From Desulfocucumis sp964643075 (GTDB lineage: Bacteria > Bacillota > Desulfotomaculia > Desulfotomaculales > Desulfocucumaceae): a DNA stretch of 64,000 nt. A model generated the notes under the pieces. That model had not been told where the DNA came from. It did not search any database and saw only the letters and a list, made by a program, of their open reading frames with translations. The stretch spans positions 1-64,000 of the forward strand of contig CAZXQO010000007.1 of assembly GCA_964643075.1 (NCBI GenBank), in the 5' to 3' direction. Shown piece after piece: positions 17,332-25,349 of this stretch. Position 1 is the stretch's first letter; each line of letters begins with the position of its first letter. Position numbers and translations under genes: made by a program.

Positions 17332-18507
17332 CTACCATATCTGAAGCACCAGGCATTTTAAATAATAGGTCTCCGGAGAGGCCATAAGCATGGGGTGATC
17401 CTTGGCCTGCCGCCGTATTTCTACCAGCCTGAGCTGTCTCCCGGCGTCGTGACCGGCCTCTGCCACCACCTCCCGGAAAAGTTCCTCGCTCATATGGTAC
17501 GAGCAGGAACAGGTAACCAGAAAACCCCCCGGGGGCAACAGCTTCATAGCCCGCAGGTTAATTTCCTTGTAGCCCCTGATAGCCCCCTCCAGCGTCTTTT
17601 TAGACTTGGTAAAGGCAGGCGGGTCCAAAATAATCAGGTCAAATTTACCCCCGGCCCTTTCCATCGCCCTCAACTCATCAAAGCTGTTGGCCTCCTTGAA
17701 TGTGCACAGCTGGTCATACCCGTTTCTGGTCACGTTTCGCCGGGCCACCTCCAGGGCATTTCCCGCTATATCGACCCCCAGCACCTCCCTGGCGCCGAAT
17801 CTGGCCGCGTAAGTAGAAAAGGTACCCGTATGGCAAAAGCAGTCCAGCACCCTTGCCCCGGGGGCAAGGTACTGCATAGTCATCCTGTTTTCCCGCTGAT
17901 CGAGAAAATAGCCTGTTTTTTGTCCCCCTTCCAGGTCCACCTCAAATATCAGGCCGTTTTCCTCAATTTCCACCAGCGGTTCAATGGACCCTTTAATAAT
18001 ACCGGCCCTCAGGGGCAGCCCCTCCAGTTTCCTAACGCCGGCGTCATTTCTTTCGAAAATCCCCCTTGGCTTTAGAATTTCATCCAGCAATTCCACAATG
18101 GTATCCTTATGCACGTCAATGCCCAGGGCCAAAGTTTGCACGGAAAGGTAATCTCCGAATTTATCCACTATAAGCGCCGGCAGGAAGTCGGCCTCGGCAA
18201 ACACCACCCGGCAGGCGTTGGTGCCGCTGACCGTTCTTTTGCGGTAATCCCAGGCGGCGGCAAGCCTTTTCCGGAAAAATTCCCTGTCTATGGTTTCATG
18301 TTTATCTCTGGTCATTATGCGCACAAGTATCTGCGAGGCGGGATTGATATACCCGCGACCCAGGAATTTCCCCCTGAAATCAACCACTTCTACAATGTCC
18401 CCGGGGTGAAAATCCCCTCCGATGCTTTCAACCTCTGTACCATACACCCAAGGGTGTCCCTCAGCCACCCTTTTATGTCTCCCATGGGCCAGCTTTACCA
18501 CAGCCAC
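17332..18507 (-). CDS. RlmI-family 23S rRNA cytosine-C5 methyltransferase
   Basis: SAM-dependent RNA methyltransferase of the RlmI (YccW) type, acting on 23S rRNA. Starting at GTG 18507 (VAVVKLAHGRHKRVAEGHPW, behind AAAGGAG) it has 391 residues. A PUA domain fills about residues 1-75. The Rossmann methyltransferase part has VLDCFCHTGTFSTYAA for SAM binding and LDPPAFTKSK as the catalytic loop. A longer in-frame start at 18546 would overlap the upstream gene and lacks a ribosome site. Exact target base not proven from sequence. Confidence 0.88.
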   Translation of the reverse strand: MAVVKLAHGRHKRVAEGHPWVYGTEVESIGGDFHPGDIVEVVDFRGKFLGRGYINPASQILVRIMTRDKHETIDREFFRKRLAAAWDYRKRTVSGTNACRVVFAEADFLPALIVDKFGDYLSVQTLALGIDVHKDTIVELLDEILKPRGIFERNDAGVRKLEGLPLRAGIIKGSIEPLVEIEENGLIFEVDLEGGQKTGYFLDQRENRMTMQYLAPGARVLDCFCHTGTFSTYAARFGAREVLGVDIAGNALEVARRNVTRNGYDQLCTFKEANSFDELRAMERAGGKFDLIILDPPAFTKSKKTLEGAIRGYKEINLRAMKLLPPGGFLVTCSCSYHMSEELFREVVAEAGHDAGRQLRLVEIRRQAKDHPMLMASPETYYLKCLVLQIW

Positions 18508-18520
18508 AATAATCTCTCCT

Positions 18521-19192
18521 TTATTTATCGTCCGTAACCCTTCCATCCCCGGTTACCGGTATAGCATCTCCCAGAAAAGTAGGTTGAGGTTTCAGAAACT
18601 TAGCCGTGAATAAATCCTTGTTCCTGGCAACTATCTCCCTCAACCTGTATTTTGTCATAACTACACCGTAATCGTGTTGATCAGATGCTACCCCATAGGC
18701 ATCGAGTCCCAACTCTCTGGCAATAAATACTGCCCGCATCAGGTGGTACTCTTGAGTTACTATAATAACCTTTTTGACTTGAAATATATCCCTTGCCCTG
18801 TAAATACTCTCGTATGTATTAAAGCCGGCATGGTCCATAAACACGTCTTTTTCTGGAACGTTTTTATCCTTTAGAAACTTTTTCATGGCGTTAACCTCGT
18901 CGTAATATTTACGCCCGTGGTCACCGCTAACCAATATCTTTTCAGCCTTTCCTCTTTTGTATAGTTCATACGCTTCAGTTAAACGGTCATTGAGCATAAA
19001 AGATACCGTACCATCTGGAAAAACGTAAGCACCCAAAACAAGTATAGCATCTGCTTCAGGAACCTTGTCGGGCCCAATAATGTACTTCGAACCCATTCGT
19101 TGAACGTACTGGTCTATAAGTAACATTGAACTCGACACAACAACTGTCAATATGCCAAAAATAACCATAATCCATTTAATCCTATTCTTCAC
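18521..19192 (-). CDS. SanA/YdcF-like DUF218 membrane protein
   Basis: A 223-residue protein anchored by one N-terminal helix (about residues 7-27) and followed by an extracytoplasmic DUF218 domain. Family blocks are present: ADAILVLGA, ILVSGDHGR, YESIYRARD and VTQEYHLMRA. Members such as SanA and ElyC affect envelope integrity and antibiotic exclusion; the chemical activity is not settled. The stop codon is 14 bp upstream of the RlmI-type gene, so they may be cotranscribed. Confidence 0.85.
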   Translation of the reverse strand: MKNRIKWIMVIFGILTVVVSSSMLLIDQYVQRMGSKYIIGPDKVPEADAILVLGAYVFPDGTVSFMLNDRLTEAYELYKRGKAEKILVSGDHGRKYYDEVNAMKKFLKDKNVPEKDVFMDHAGFNTYESIYRARDIFQVKKVIIVTQEYHLMRAVFIARELGLDAYGVASDQHDYGVVMTKYRLREIVARNKDLFTAKFLKPQPTFLGDAIPVTGDGRVTDDK

Positions 19193-19304
19193 AGGGAGCT
19201 ACACCCCTCCCACAATTAATGATTCTGCACCGGCACGGCCAGAAAGACTTTATATCAGCAGTGGACGCCAATGCAGTGTTATAAGACGTGTGGCCGCTTA
19301 GATT

Positions 19305-19937
19305 TTACATGGGTAAAACAAAGCGCCAAATCATTATGAAGTGTAATACCGATCCAAGTGAAACGAACATGTGGAAAATCTCGTGAAACCCAAATTTATT
19401 CGGGAAAAAGTTGAGGGCCTTTGTTGCATAGATAATTCCACCAATCGTATAGGCCACTCCACCTAGAAACATTAAAATAATGGCTCCGACCGGGAAGCTT
19501 TGAACAAGTTTAAAAAGAGGAATAAGTGCCATCCACCCTAACGAAATATAGAACACAGTAGATACTGACCGATGAACACCAATAAAGAATACCTTTTGCA
19601 TTATCCCAATAAAAGATAATGTCCATATAGCACTTAGCATTGTCCATTTCCACATGCCTTCCAAACCATAATATAAGACTGGAGTATATGTACCGGCAAT
19701 TAAGAAGAAAATAGACATATGATCAATCTTCCTTAAAACTCGTTCTTTTTCGGGAGTAGTCTTAACCCAATGATAAATAGTACTTGCCCCATATAAGATA
19801 ATGACGCTCACACCGTAAATCATCATTGTAATGAGTTTTGAAGTTTTGTTCTGGGAAAGAATGATTAAGAACACTAGCCCCAAAAGACCAGCCAGAAAAG
19901 TTATAAAATGCGTCCACGTGTTAACCGGATCCTTCAT
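19305..19937 (-). CDS. Haemolysin III / PAQR-family membrane protein
   Basis: A 210-residue integral membrane protein with seven predicted helices. The start MKDPVNTWTHFITF at 19937 follows GGGGGAT and is preferred over an ORF start ten codons upstream. The PAQR/HlyIII signature is complete: THFITF with an early His, YGASTIYHWV, KIDHMSIFFLIAGTYTP and FHEIFHMFV near the end. The conserved Ser, Asp and three His residues would form the zinc site. Bacterial members probably act in membrane lipid homeostasis. The GC content is lower than in its neighbours. Confidence 0.88.
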   Translation of the reverse strand: MKDPVNTWTHFITFLAGLLGLVFLIILSQNKTSKLITMMIYGVSVIILYGASTIYHWVKTTPEKERVLRKIDHMSIFFLIAGTYTPVLYYGLEGMWKWTMLSAIWTLSFIGIMQKVFFIGVHRSVSTVFYISLGWMALIPLFKLVQSFPVGAIILMFLGGVAYTIGGIIYATKALNFFPNKFGFHEIFHMFVSLGSVLHFIMIWRFVLPM

Positions 19938-19989
19938 AAATATCCCCCGTTTACAATAACTTTTCAACTAGCGCAATAAAACTTTTTGC

Positions 19990-20712
19990 TTAAACCAGAC
20001 CTTTCAAGAACCTCTGCCTTAAGCCCTCTTCAAACTTTTCTATGGCATATCGCAACATAGTCCGCGGCATTACCTTATAGTTTTCTTTGAGAAAGGTGAA
20101 TTCCGCATCAAAATTCCGGTTGCCGGTTTCTCTAAGCATCCAGCCTACAGCTTTATGAATCAGGTCATGTTTATGGTTTATTAAAACTTCAGCAATTTTA
20201 AAAGTGTCGTCAAACTGATAATTTCTTATGAAATGATATGTTGTCATTATGGCAATTCTTTGTTTCCAAAGGTGGTCTGAGTCGGCAAACACGTATAGTA
20301 AGTCTCTTTCTTTATCCATAAAATATGGGCCAAGTATTTTATCCGCAGAGGAATCCACTAAATCCCAATTGTTAATATAATAAATATTGTTCAAATACAA
20401 ATCCACAATAGCCTTCTTTTCCGCTTCAGTTTTTGCTTTCTCATATTTGAGAACCAGGAAAAAAAGTGCCGTTAAACGATATTCATGTATGGGCTCTCTT
20501 AACAATTTATCAATTTCATCCAGCGTAATGTCTTTATAATATTTCCGTGCTATCTTTCTTTGACTGGGAACAGTAACTCCAATAAACTGATCTCCCTCGC
20601 CATAACCGCCAGGGAAGGCTTGAAAAAACTTCGGTAAAAATTCTGCCTTCTCAAGGTTTATGTGTTTTTCCATCTCATCTTTTACAGACTGTACATATTT
20701 CAATGTTTTCAC
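19990..20712 (-). CDS. DNA alkylation repair protein (AlkD-like)
   Basis: A 240-residue all-alpha protein of the AlkD/AlkC HEAT-like repeat family, DNA glycosylases that remove bulky alkylated purines. Recognisable blocks are FFQAFPGGYGEGDQFIGVTVPSQR (shortened here to its ends FFQAFPGG and VPSQR), the NNWDLVDSS segment carrying the catalytic Asp, WKQRIAIM and VGWMLRETG. No neighbour is related to repair. AT-rich compared with the flanking genes, like the HlyIII gene beside it. Confidence 0.88.
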   Translation of the reverse strand: MKTLKYVQSVKDEMEKHINLEKAEFLPKFFQAFPGGYGEGDQFIGVTVPSQRKIARKYYKDITLDEIDKLLREPIHEYRLTALFFLVLKYEKAKTEAEKKAIVDLYLNNIYYINNWDLVDSSADKILGPYFMDKERDLLYVFADSDHLWKQRIAIMTTYHFIRNYQFDDTFKIAEVLINHKHDLIHKAVGWMLRETGNRNFDAEFTFLKENYKVMPRTMLRYAIEKFEEGLRQRFLKGLV

Positions 20713-20956
20713 CCCAAAACAAACTAAGATCTTTCTTAAATAACATGACTGGATTGCATACTTCTACCATTTGAGTAAAGTTTCCTTCGAATCATTGTAA
20801 TTTTTTCCAACATTTTTGTTTCTAAGCCGGGAGTCCTAATGGGATGTGTTCAAAAAAACATGTAGTGCATTGAGAGAATTCAGAATGTTATAATGAGAGC
20901 ACTTGCATACATTTTATGTGCTTTTCTATAAAAAACAGTATGACCGGAGGTAAATA

Positions 20957-21631
20957 ATGGCCATTTTTAATGAAATAGCAGATTCTTACGACGGGTGGTA
21001 TACCAGTAAGCTGGGATCATTTGTGGATGCTGTTGAAACAGGGCTGGCATTTAAGCTCTTCAAGGTAAAAAAAGGTATGACGGTTCTGGATGTTGGCTGC
21101 GGTACCGGTAATTTCAGTATAAAACTGGCCAATTTGGGATGTAAAGTGACCGGTATAGATATTTCCGACCGAATGCTCGACTTAGGCAGAAAAAAGGCCC
21201 GTAGTCTGGGACTGGATATAGAGTTTTATAGCATGGATGTCTATGACATGGCCTTTAAGAACGATCATTTCGATGCCGCTTTTTCTATGGCAGCCTTTGA
21301 ATTCATAACAGAACCTGAAAAAGCTGTGGAAGAGATGTTCAGGGTGACCAAAACAGGAGGGGCCATACTAATCGGAACAATAAATAAGGATTCCAGATGG
21401 GGTGAATTGTACATTGAAAAAGGCCGGCGGGAAGACAGCGACATATTCAGGCACGCTCATTTCAAAACTCCGGATGACCTGAAGGAGCTTAAAAAAGATA
21501 AGTTGATAAATTACAGCCAATGCCTGTTTATACCGCCTGACATCGCAGAAAAGGAAATAAGCATGGAAAGAGAGTTGGAGCTTTCAAAAACCGAAAGGGG
21601 CGGATTTATATGTGCCTTGTGGAAGAAGTGA
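20957..21631 (+). CDS. Class I SAM-dependent methyltransferase
   Basis: A 224-residue cytoplasmic methyltransferase of the UbiE/Methyltransf_11 type. VLDVGCGTGNFSIKLA around residue 43 is motif I. GIDISDRMLD follows, and the DAAFSMAAFEFI stretch marks the acceptor-side strand. The substrate cannot be told. GGAGG precedes the ATG. A TATAAT-like box lies near 20889 but without a convincing -35. It overlaps the next gene by 22 bp, so the two form a coupled pair. Confidence 0.85.
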   Translation: MAIFNEIADSYDGWYTSKLGSFVDAVETGLAFKLFKVKKGMTVLDVGCGTGNFSIKLANLGCKVTGIDISDRMLDLGRKKARSLGLDIEFYSMDVYDMAFKNDHFDAAFSMAAFEFITEPEKAVEEMFRVTKTGGAILIGTINKDSRWGELYIEKGRREDSDIFRHAHFKTPDDLKELKKDKLINYSQCLFIPPDIAEKEISMERELELSKTERGGFICALWKK

Positions 21632-21894
21632 TTTCTTGCCAGATATCATTCAATCCTATTAACAGCCGCGACTACCTGGGAGAAATAGAAAAGGTCCTAA
21701 ATATTATAAGGTCTTATGATGTCGACTATAGCATAGGAATACTTTCTACAAGCATGGTAGGAGATAAAGAGAGAATATTCACCATGATCAGGGAATTATA
21801 TGAGTCCATGAGAAAGGTCTGCGGCTTTTCCATGGACATAAAAATATCAAATATTTGTGGTTGTGATTACCCCGGATCTTCAGAGCGCTGCTGA
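21610..21894 (+). CDS. YkoF/MTH1187-like thiamine-binding-type protein
   Basis: A 94-residue protein with the ferredoxin-like fold pattern of the YkoF/thiamine-binding family: ISCQISFNPI as the first strand, IIRSYDVDYSIGILSTSMVGD as the core, and SMDIKISNICG as the last strand. Known members bind thiamine or hydroxymethylpyrimidine. The C-terminus has three cysteines (CGCDYPGSSERC), which is unusual. The ATG lies inside the end of the methyltransferase gene behind AAAGGGGCGG. The shared transcript suggests the two act on the same metabolite, but this is inference. Confidence 0.65.
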   Translation: MCLVEEVISCQISFNPINSRDYLGEIEKVLNIIRSYDVDYSIGILSTSMVGDKERIFTMIRELYESMRKVCGFSMDIKISNICGCDYPGSSERC

Positions 21895-22337
21895 TTTGAC
21901 TATTAATACGGGTGAAAACTAATTCCAATACCAAGCCTTTCACTTAAGCTCCATTCTTTCAAGAAACATTTCGGCAAATGTTCCGAGTATTCCCGTAACG
22001 TCCTAACCACATTAATATTGGCAATTTACGGGAATACCTTGTTGAACTAAACCACTAGTAGCCTTTTCAAATTTTTTCTTCCGGTTTATCACACTTTCCT
22101 TAGGTGTTTTTTGGACAACCCCAAAGGATAGTCCAGGCCTTCTTTTTTTGTACAATTTAGATTTTATGAATTATTATTCTCAGAACAATCGCCATGCATT
22201 TACCATATAATGGTATTAGGGCTAGCCTAAAACTTCACCTGTGGTTTTTTGTAAACCACGAAATCCTCCAATATGTGAGTGGGGGGGCTGGTGGGTATCG
22301 TTTAAACCACGAGGTGGGAAAAAAGGAGCGATTATTT
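21895..22337. other. Intergenic region with a 12-bp inverted repeat
   Basis: No gene is supported here. GTATTCCCGTAA (21988-21999) is repeated inverted as TTACGGGAATAC (22026-22037). A terminator-like hairpin follows near 22112. Close to the GvpA-like gene the sequence contains TACCATATAATGGTA and GTGGTTTTTTGTAAACCAC, two more short inverted repeats that may be promoter or operator elements for that gene. Confidence 0.4.
22112..22149 (+). terminator. Possible terminator of the methyltransferase/YkoF pair
   Basis: TGGAC pairs with GTCCA around a 14-nt loop and is followed by GGCCTTCTTTTTTT. The stem is short, so termination may be weak. It is more than 200 bp past the last stop codon. Confidence 0.4.
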
Positions 22338-22547
22338 ATGGTACACAGGAGCATAGACTCATCCAGCCTAGCAGAAGTCATTGACAGGATTATTACCAAA
22401 GGTATAATTATTGACGTGTATCCAAAGATACCGCTGTTAGGGATAGAACTGTTGACAATTGATACCAGGATTTGTATCATGTGTGTTGAAACATGGCTCA
22501 AATTCGCCGAAGCCATGGGCCTGACCAAAGAGACAGAAGCCGCCTAA
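22338..22547 (+). CDS. Orphan gas vesicle protein GvpA/GvpJ-like
   Basis: A 69-residue protein. The start MVHRSIDSSSLAEVIDR at 22338 follows AAAAGGAG; a longer ORF from 22194 lacks such a site. The body is plainly of the GvpA/J/M family: SSSLAEVIDRI, KGIIIDVY, LLGIELLTIDTRI, VETWLKFAEAMGL. GvpA is the hydrophobic shell protein of gas vesicles; J and M are minor relatives. No other gvp gene (F, L, K, N) is present, so a complete vesicle cannot be made from this locus. Its TAA stop is part of the MITE that begins at 22545. Confidence 0.8.
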   Translation: MVHRSIDSSSLAEVIDRIITKGIIIDVYPKIPLLGIELLTIDTRICIMCVETWLKFAEAMGLTKETEAA

Positions 22548-22695
22548 TACTACAGCGCAAACTAAAAGTTAGCGGAGCCATGGGGACGGTTCGAGCGCTT
22601 CCGAAGCGCAGCGAAGGACCGAAGGGAAAGCGATGGAACCGTCCCCATGGCGTAGCGGGCATAGCGAAATAAGCAATATTACGCTGTAGTACTAA
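22545..22695. mobile_element. MITE copy 1 carrying an internal REP-like insertion
   Basis: Terminal inverted repeats TAATACTACAGCG (22545-22557) and CGCTGTAGTACTAA (22682-22695). The outer parts match the MITE at 23415-23488: the shared blocks are the terminal repeat and GCGTAGCGGGCATAGCGAAAT. Between them lies extra sequence bounded by a perfect 15-bp inverted repeat, CCATGGGGACGGTTC (22578-22592) and GAACCGTCCCCATGG (22636-22650), with the GGGGAC core of the local REP family. The copy begins at the TAA stop of the gvpA-like gene. No transposase is encoded. Confidence 0.75.
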
Positions 22696-22897
22696 TGGCA
22701 AGCCGGTAGGCTGTACACAGGGCTGTGGTAAATTGGATAGGTTTAATGAGCGCAAACTCCCGGTACAGGATATTTATCTTTACACTCTGGAGAAAATTCT
22801 TTTCTCACCTGATGCTTTTCATATTACGAAAAGACCAGGAAACACAGAAAAGGCGGCTCAGCTAAAAATAGTCAAATACCGCCCTTTTAGTTGTTGA
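22694..22897 (+). pseudogene. Gene fragment next to MITE copy 1
   Basis: From the right edge of the MITE a frame runs for 67 codons (NGKPVGCTQGCGKLDRFNER ... ending RPFSC, then TGA). It has two cysteines spaced CxxxC and a composition that looks protein-coding, but no ATG and no ribosome site; the only possible start is TTG at 22733. It may be the 3' part of a gene cut by the insertion. I do not recognise the family. Confidence 0.3.
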
Positions 22898-22933
22898 GCC
22901 TGTGAACTGGAAGAAAAATCGGTTACGAGGAAA

Positions 22934-23395
22934 CTATCCCCGCATGTCCTGATTGATTTTATCGACTTTCTGCCGTATTTCCCTGGCCCTGTCCCCCTGT
23001 GGATTCCCCCTGGCCTCCCCTTCAGCCTTTTGTATCAGACTGAACAGTTTTTTGTCCGAAGTAAGGCGCACGGTATAGCCCTGGTTGGCATCCTTTATTT
23101 GTTTATATGCTTGCTCCCTGATCTTTTTCAACCGCAGCCTTTGGAAGCCGGTAACTTTAATGGCGGCTGATATCTCTTTATTAACGACCACCGCCGTGCT
23201 GTCCTCCACTCCCTTTACGGTTTTTACCGTTTCCTTCACCTTTTCCGCCAGCTTCGGGTTAAATTGCACCTGTTCCAAGACTTGCCCTATCTGTTGCGCC
23301 TGCTGCGGTTTCTTGGCTGGCGAATTAAGCGTACCGCAGGCGGGAAGAGTGCATATGAGTATTATTGATAAAATTATTACAGCTACTTTTTTCAT
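22934..23395 (-). CDS. YhcN/YlaJ-family sporulation lipoprotein
   Basis: A 153-residue exported protein with a lipobox LPAC at about residues 17-20, so it would be lipid-anchored at Cys20. The mature part, with VKGVEDSTAVVVNKEISAAI and an amphipathic basic C-terminus, fits the YhcN/YlaJ spore lipoprotein family, which is found in the spore inner membrane or coat and affects germination and outgrowth. It follows spoVAE, but a MITE now lies between them. In spoVA-2mob operons a YhcN/YlaJ gene is also part of the set. Confidence 0.8.
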   Translation of the reverse strand: MKKVAVIILSIILICTLPACGTLNSPAKKPQQAQQIGQVLEQVQFNPKLAEKVKETVKTVKGVEDSTAVVVNKEISAAIKVTGFQRLRLKKIREQAYKQIKDANQGYTVRLTSDKKLFSLIQKAEGEARGNPQGDRAREIRQKVDKINQDMRG

Positions 23396-23414
23396 CTAAT
23401 ATAAATCACCTTTC

Positions 23415-23488
23415 TTAACACTATAGCGAAATATTGCATATTTCGCTATGCCCGCTACGCCAACCTTTAAATTACGCTGTAGTGTTAA
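23415..23488. mobile_element. MITE copy 2 (74 bp)
   Basis: Terminal inverted repeats TTAACACTATAGCG and CGCTGTAGTGTTAA enclose ATTTCGCTATGCCCGCTACGCC. Inverted, it aligns with both outer parts of copy 1 at 22545. The right end supplies the TAA stop codon of spoVAE. It lies between spoVAE and the YhcN-like gene of the same operon, so it may affect read-through between them. Confidence 0.75.
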
Positions 23489-23838
23489 CCCTTGGGCTTA
23501 AAAAGAAGCGCTGCCAGGAATCCAAATATAATGGCAGCGGAGATGCCGGCGCTGGTAACCTCAAAGATACCGGTGAGTATACCCACCAGGCCGGTTCGCT
23601 GGGCCTCCGCCATGGCCCCGTGCACCAAGGCGTTGCCAAAGCTGGTTATAGGCACTGTAGCGCCCGCGCCGGCAAAATCTATAAGGGGTTCATAGAGGCC
23701 CAGGCCGTCCAGTATGGCTCCGGCCACCACCAGAATGCTCATTACATGGGCAGGGGTGAGTTTGGCTACGTCCAGCATCAGTTGCCCTATGACACAGATC
23801 AGCCCTCCCACCACAAAGGCCCAAATATATACTTGCAT
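23485..23838 (-). CDS. spoVAE: Stage V sporulation protein AE (SpoVAE)
   Basis: A 117-residue membrane protein with about four helices; the start is MQVYIWAFVVGG at 23838, behind AGGGGTG, rather than the ATG nine codons upstream. The family core GAGATVPITSFGNALVHGA is present (compare GAGTAVPVTGFANSIASAA in the paralogous SpoVAC). SpoVA proteins form the channel that moves dipicolinic acid into the forespore and out during germination. The start lies 5 bp from the end of spoVAD. Confidence 0.93.
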   Translation of the reverse strand: MQVYIWAFVVGGLICVIGQLMLDVAKLTPAHVMSILVVAGAILDGLGLYEPLIDFAGAGATVPITSFGNALVHGAMAEAQRTGLVGILTGIFEVTSAGISAAIIFGFLAALLFKPKG

Positions 23839-23842
23839 ATAA

Positions 23843-24856
23843 TCACCCCTGAAGATCATACTCAATGGAAACTGCGTGGGCGATGCAGGGTATGCTTTCC
23901 TTCTGCTGGTACGAGAGGGGAGAAAGCAGCGCGCCGGTAGCCACGATCAGCACCTTTCGCAGTTCCCCCTTTTTCATCCTGTTAATTATATGGCCGTATG
24001 TAACCACCGCCGAGCAGCCGCAGCCGCTCCCCCCCGCCAGAACAGGCTGATCGGCGCTGTATATCAGCAGCCCGCAGTCCGTAAAGATTTCTTCCGGAAT
24101 ACAAATGCCGTGCTTATCAAAAAGATCCGCCGCAATTTCATGACCCACCCGGCCTAAATCCCCGGTGGCAATAAGATCATACCCTTCCGGAGATATGCCC
24201 ATGTCCCTCAGGTGCGCCGTTATTGTGTCCACTGCAGCCGGGGCCATGGCACCGCCCATATTGAACGGGTCGGAGATGCCCATGTCCACCACCCTGCCGA
24301 TGGTGGCCGAGGTTACCCTCGGGCCTTCCCCGCCGGGCCCCAAAACCACAGCGCCGGCGCCGGTAACCGTCCACTGGGCAGTGGGCGGCTTTTGCGCTCC
24401 GTATTCGTTGGGATAGCGGTACTGTTTTTCAACTGCCGCATTATGGCTTCCTGTGCCGCATAAAACATAGCCGGCCGACTTGCTGTCCACCAGCAGGGCG
24501 CTTAGGGCAAGGCTTTCCATAGAGGTGGAACAGGCCCCGTACAGCCCCAGAAAAGGTACTGCCAGAGTCCTGGCAGCAAAACTGCTGGAAATAATCTGGT
24601 TTAGCAGGTCACCACACAGTAAAAACTGGATATCCTGTTTCTGCAAGCCCGCCTTTTTAATGGCTATTTCGCAGGCCTCTTCCATCATCTTTGTTTCGGC
24701 TTTCTCATAGCTGTCCTGGCCCAGCCACAAATCTCCGTGCAGCAGATCAAAATCATCCTGCAGCGGTCCCTGGGCCTCCATCGGCCCGCCAATCGCAGCC
24801 GTCGCCAGAATGGTGGGGCGGTTCTTGAAAATCCATGTCTGATGCCCTTTGAGCAT
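23843..24856 (-). CDS. spoVAD: Stage V sporulation protein AD (SpoVAD)
   Basis: A 337-residue soluble SpoVAD, the dipicolinic-acid-binding member of the SpoVA complex. It has a thiolase/ketosynthase-like fold; the GLYGACSTSMESLALSA segment holds the position of the ketosynthase nucleophile. Further family blocks are TIGRVVDMGISDPFNMGGAM and AGGSGCGCSAVVTYG. It lies 4 bp behind spoVAC and 5 bp before spoVAE, in the standard C-D-E order. Confidence 0.95.
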   Translation of the reverse strand: MLKGHQTWIFKNRPTILATAAIGGPMEAQGPLQDDFDLLHGDLWLGQDSYEKAETKMMEEACEIAIKKAGLQKQDIQFLLCGDLLNQIISSSFAARTLAVPFLGLYGACSTSMESLALSALLVDSKSAGYVLCGTGSHNAAVEKQYRYPNEYGAQKPPTAQWTVTGAGAVVLGPGGEGPRVTSATIGRVVDMGISDPFNMGGAMAPAAVDTITAHLRDMGISPEGYDLIATGDLGRVGHEIAADLFDKHGICIPEEIFTDCGLLIYSADQPVLAGGSGCGCSAVVTYGHIINRMKKGELRKVLIVATGALLSPLSYQQKESIPCIAHAVSIEYDLQG

Positions 24857-24860
24857 GACC

Positions 24861-25337
24861 CTAGCCCCCCAGCATGGACAATATTGTTTTAATCAGAACC
24901 ACGGCAAAAGCGGAGAATACGCCAAATACTATAACCGATCCGGCAAGCTTGAACATTTTACCGCCCACTCCCAGCACAAACCCCTCGGTCCTGTGCTCGA
25001 TGGCAGCCGAGGCAATGGAATTGGCAAAACCGGTAACCGGCACAGCCGTACCGGCGCCAGCCCACTGGGCAATATGATCATAAACACCCAGTGAGGTAAG
25101 AATTACAGATATCAGTACCAATACGGCAACGGTGGGATTACCCGCCGTCTTCTCCGTAAAATCAAAATTCCAGAGAAAAAAATCCTGTATAAACTGGCCC
25201 AGCAAACATATAGCGCCGCCTACCAAGAAGGCCCTGACGCAATTGGCCAGTACAGGCCGCGCAGGTTCTCGCACCTTGGCAAAATCGTGGTACTCCTGCT
25301 GCACGGGAGTCAATTTCTTTTTCTTTTTATCCGACAT
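24861..25337 (-). CDS. spoVAC: Stage V sporulation protein AC (SpoVAC)
   Basis: A 158-residue membrane protein with a lysine-rich N-terminus (MSDKKKKKLTPVQQEYHDF) and about four helices. The GAGTAVPVTGFANSIASAA core is typical. SpoVAC is the mechanosensitive channel part of the SpoVA complex in Bacillus. GGGGG precedes the ATG. A DUF421 gene ends 12 bp upstream of its start. Confidence 0.94.
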   Translation of the reverse strand: MSDKKKKKLTPVQQEYHDFAKVREPARPVLANCVRAFLVGGAICLLGQFIQDFFLWNFDFTEKTAGNPTVAVLVLISVILTSLGVYDHIAQWAGAGTAVPVTGFANSIASAAIEHRTEGFVLGVGGKMFKLAGSVIVFGVFSAFAVVLIKTILSMLGG

Positions 25338-25349
25338 GTGCCGGCCCCC

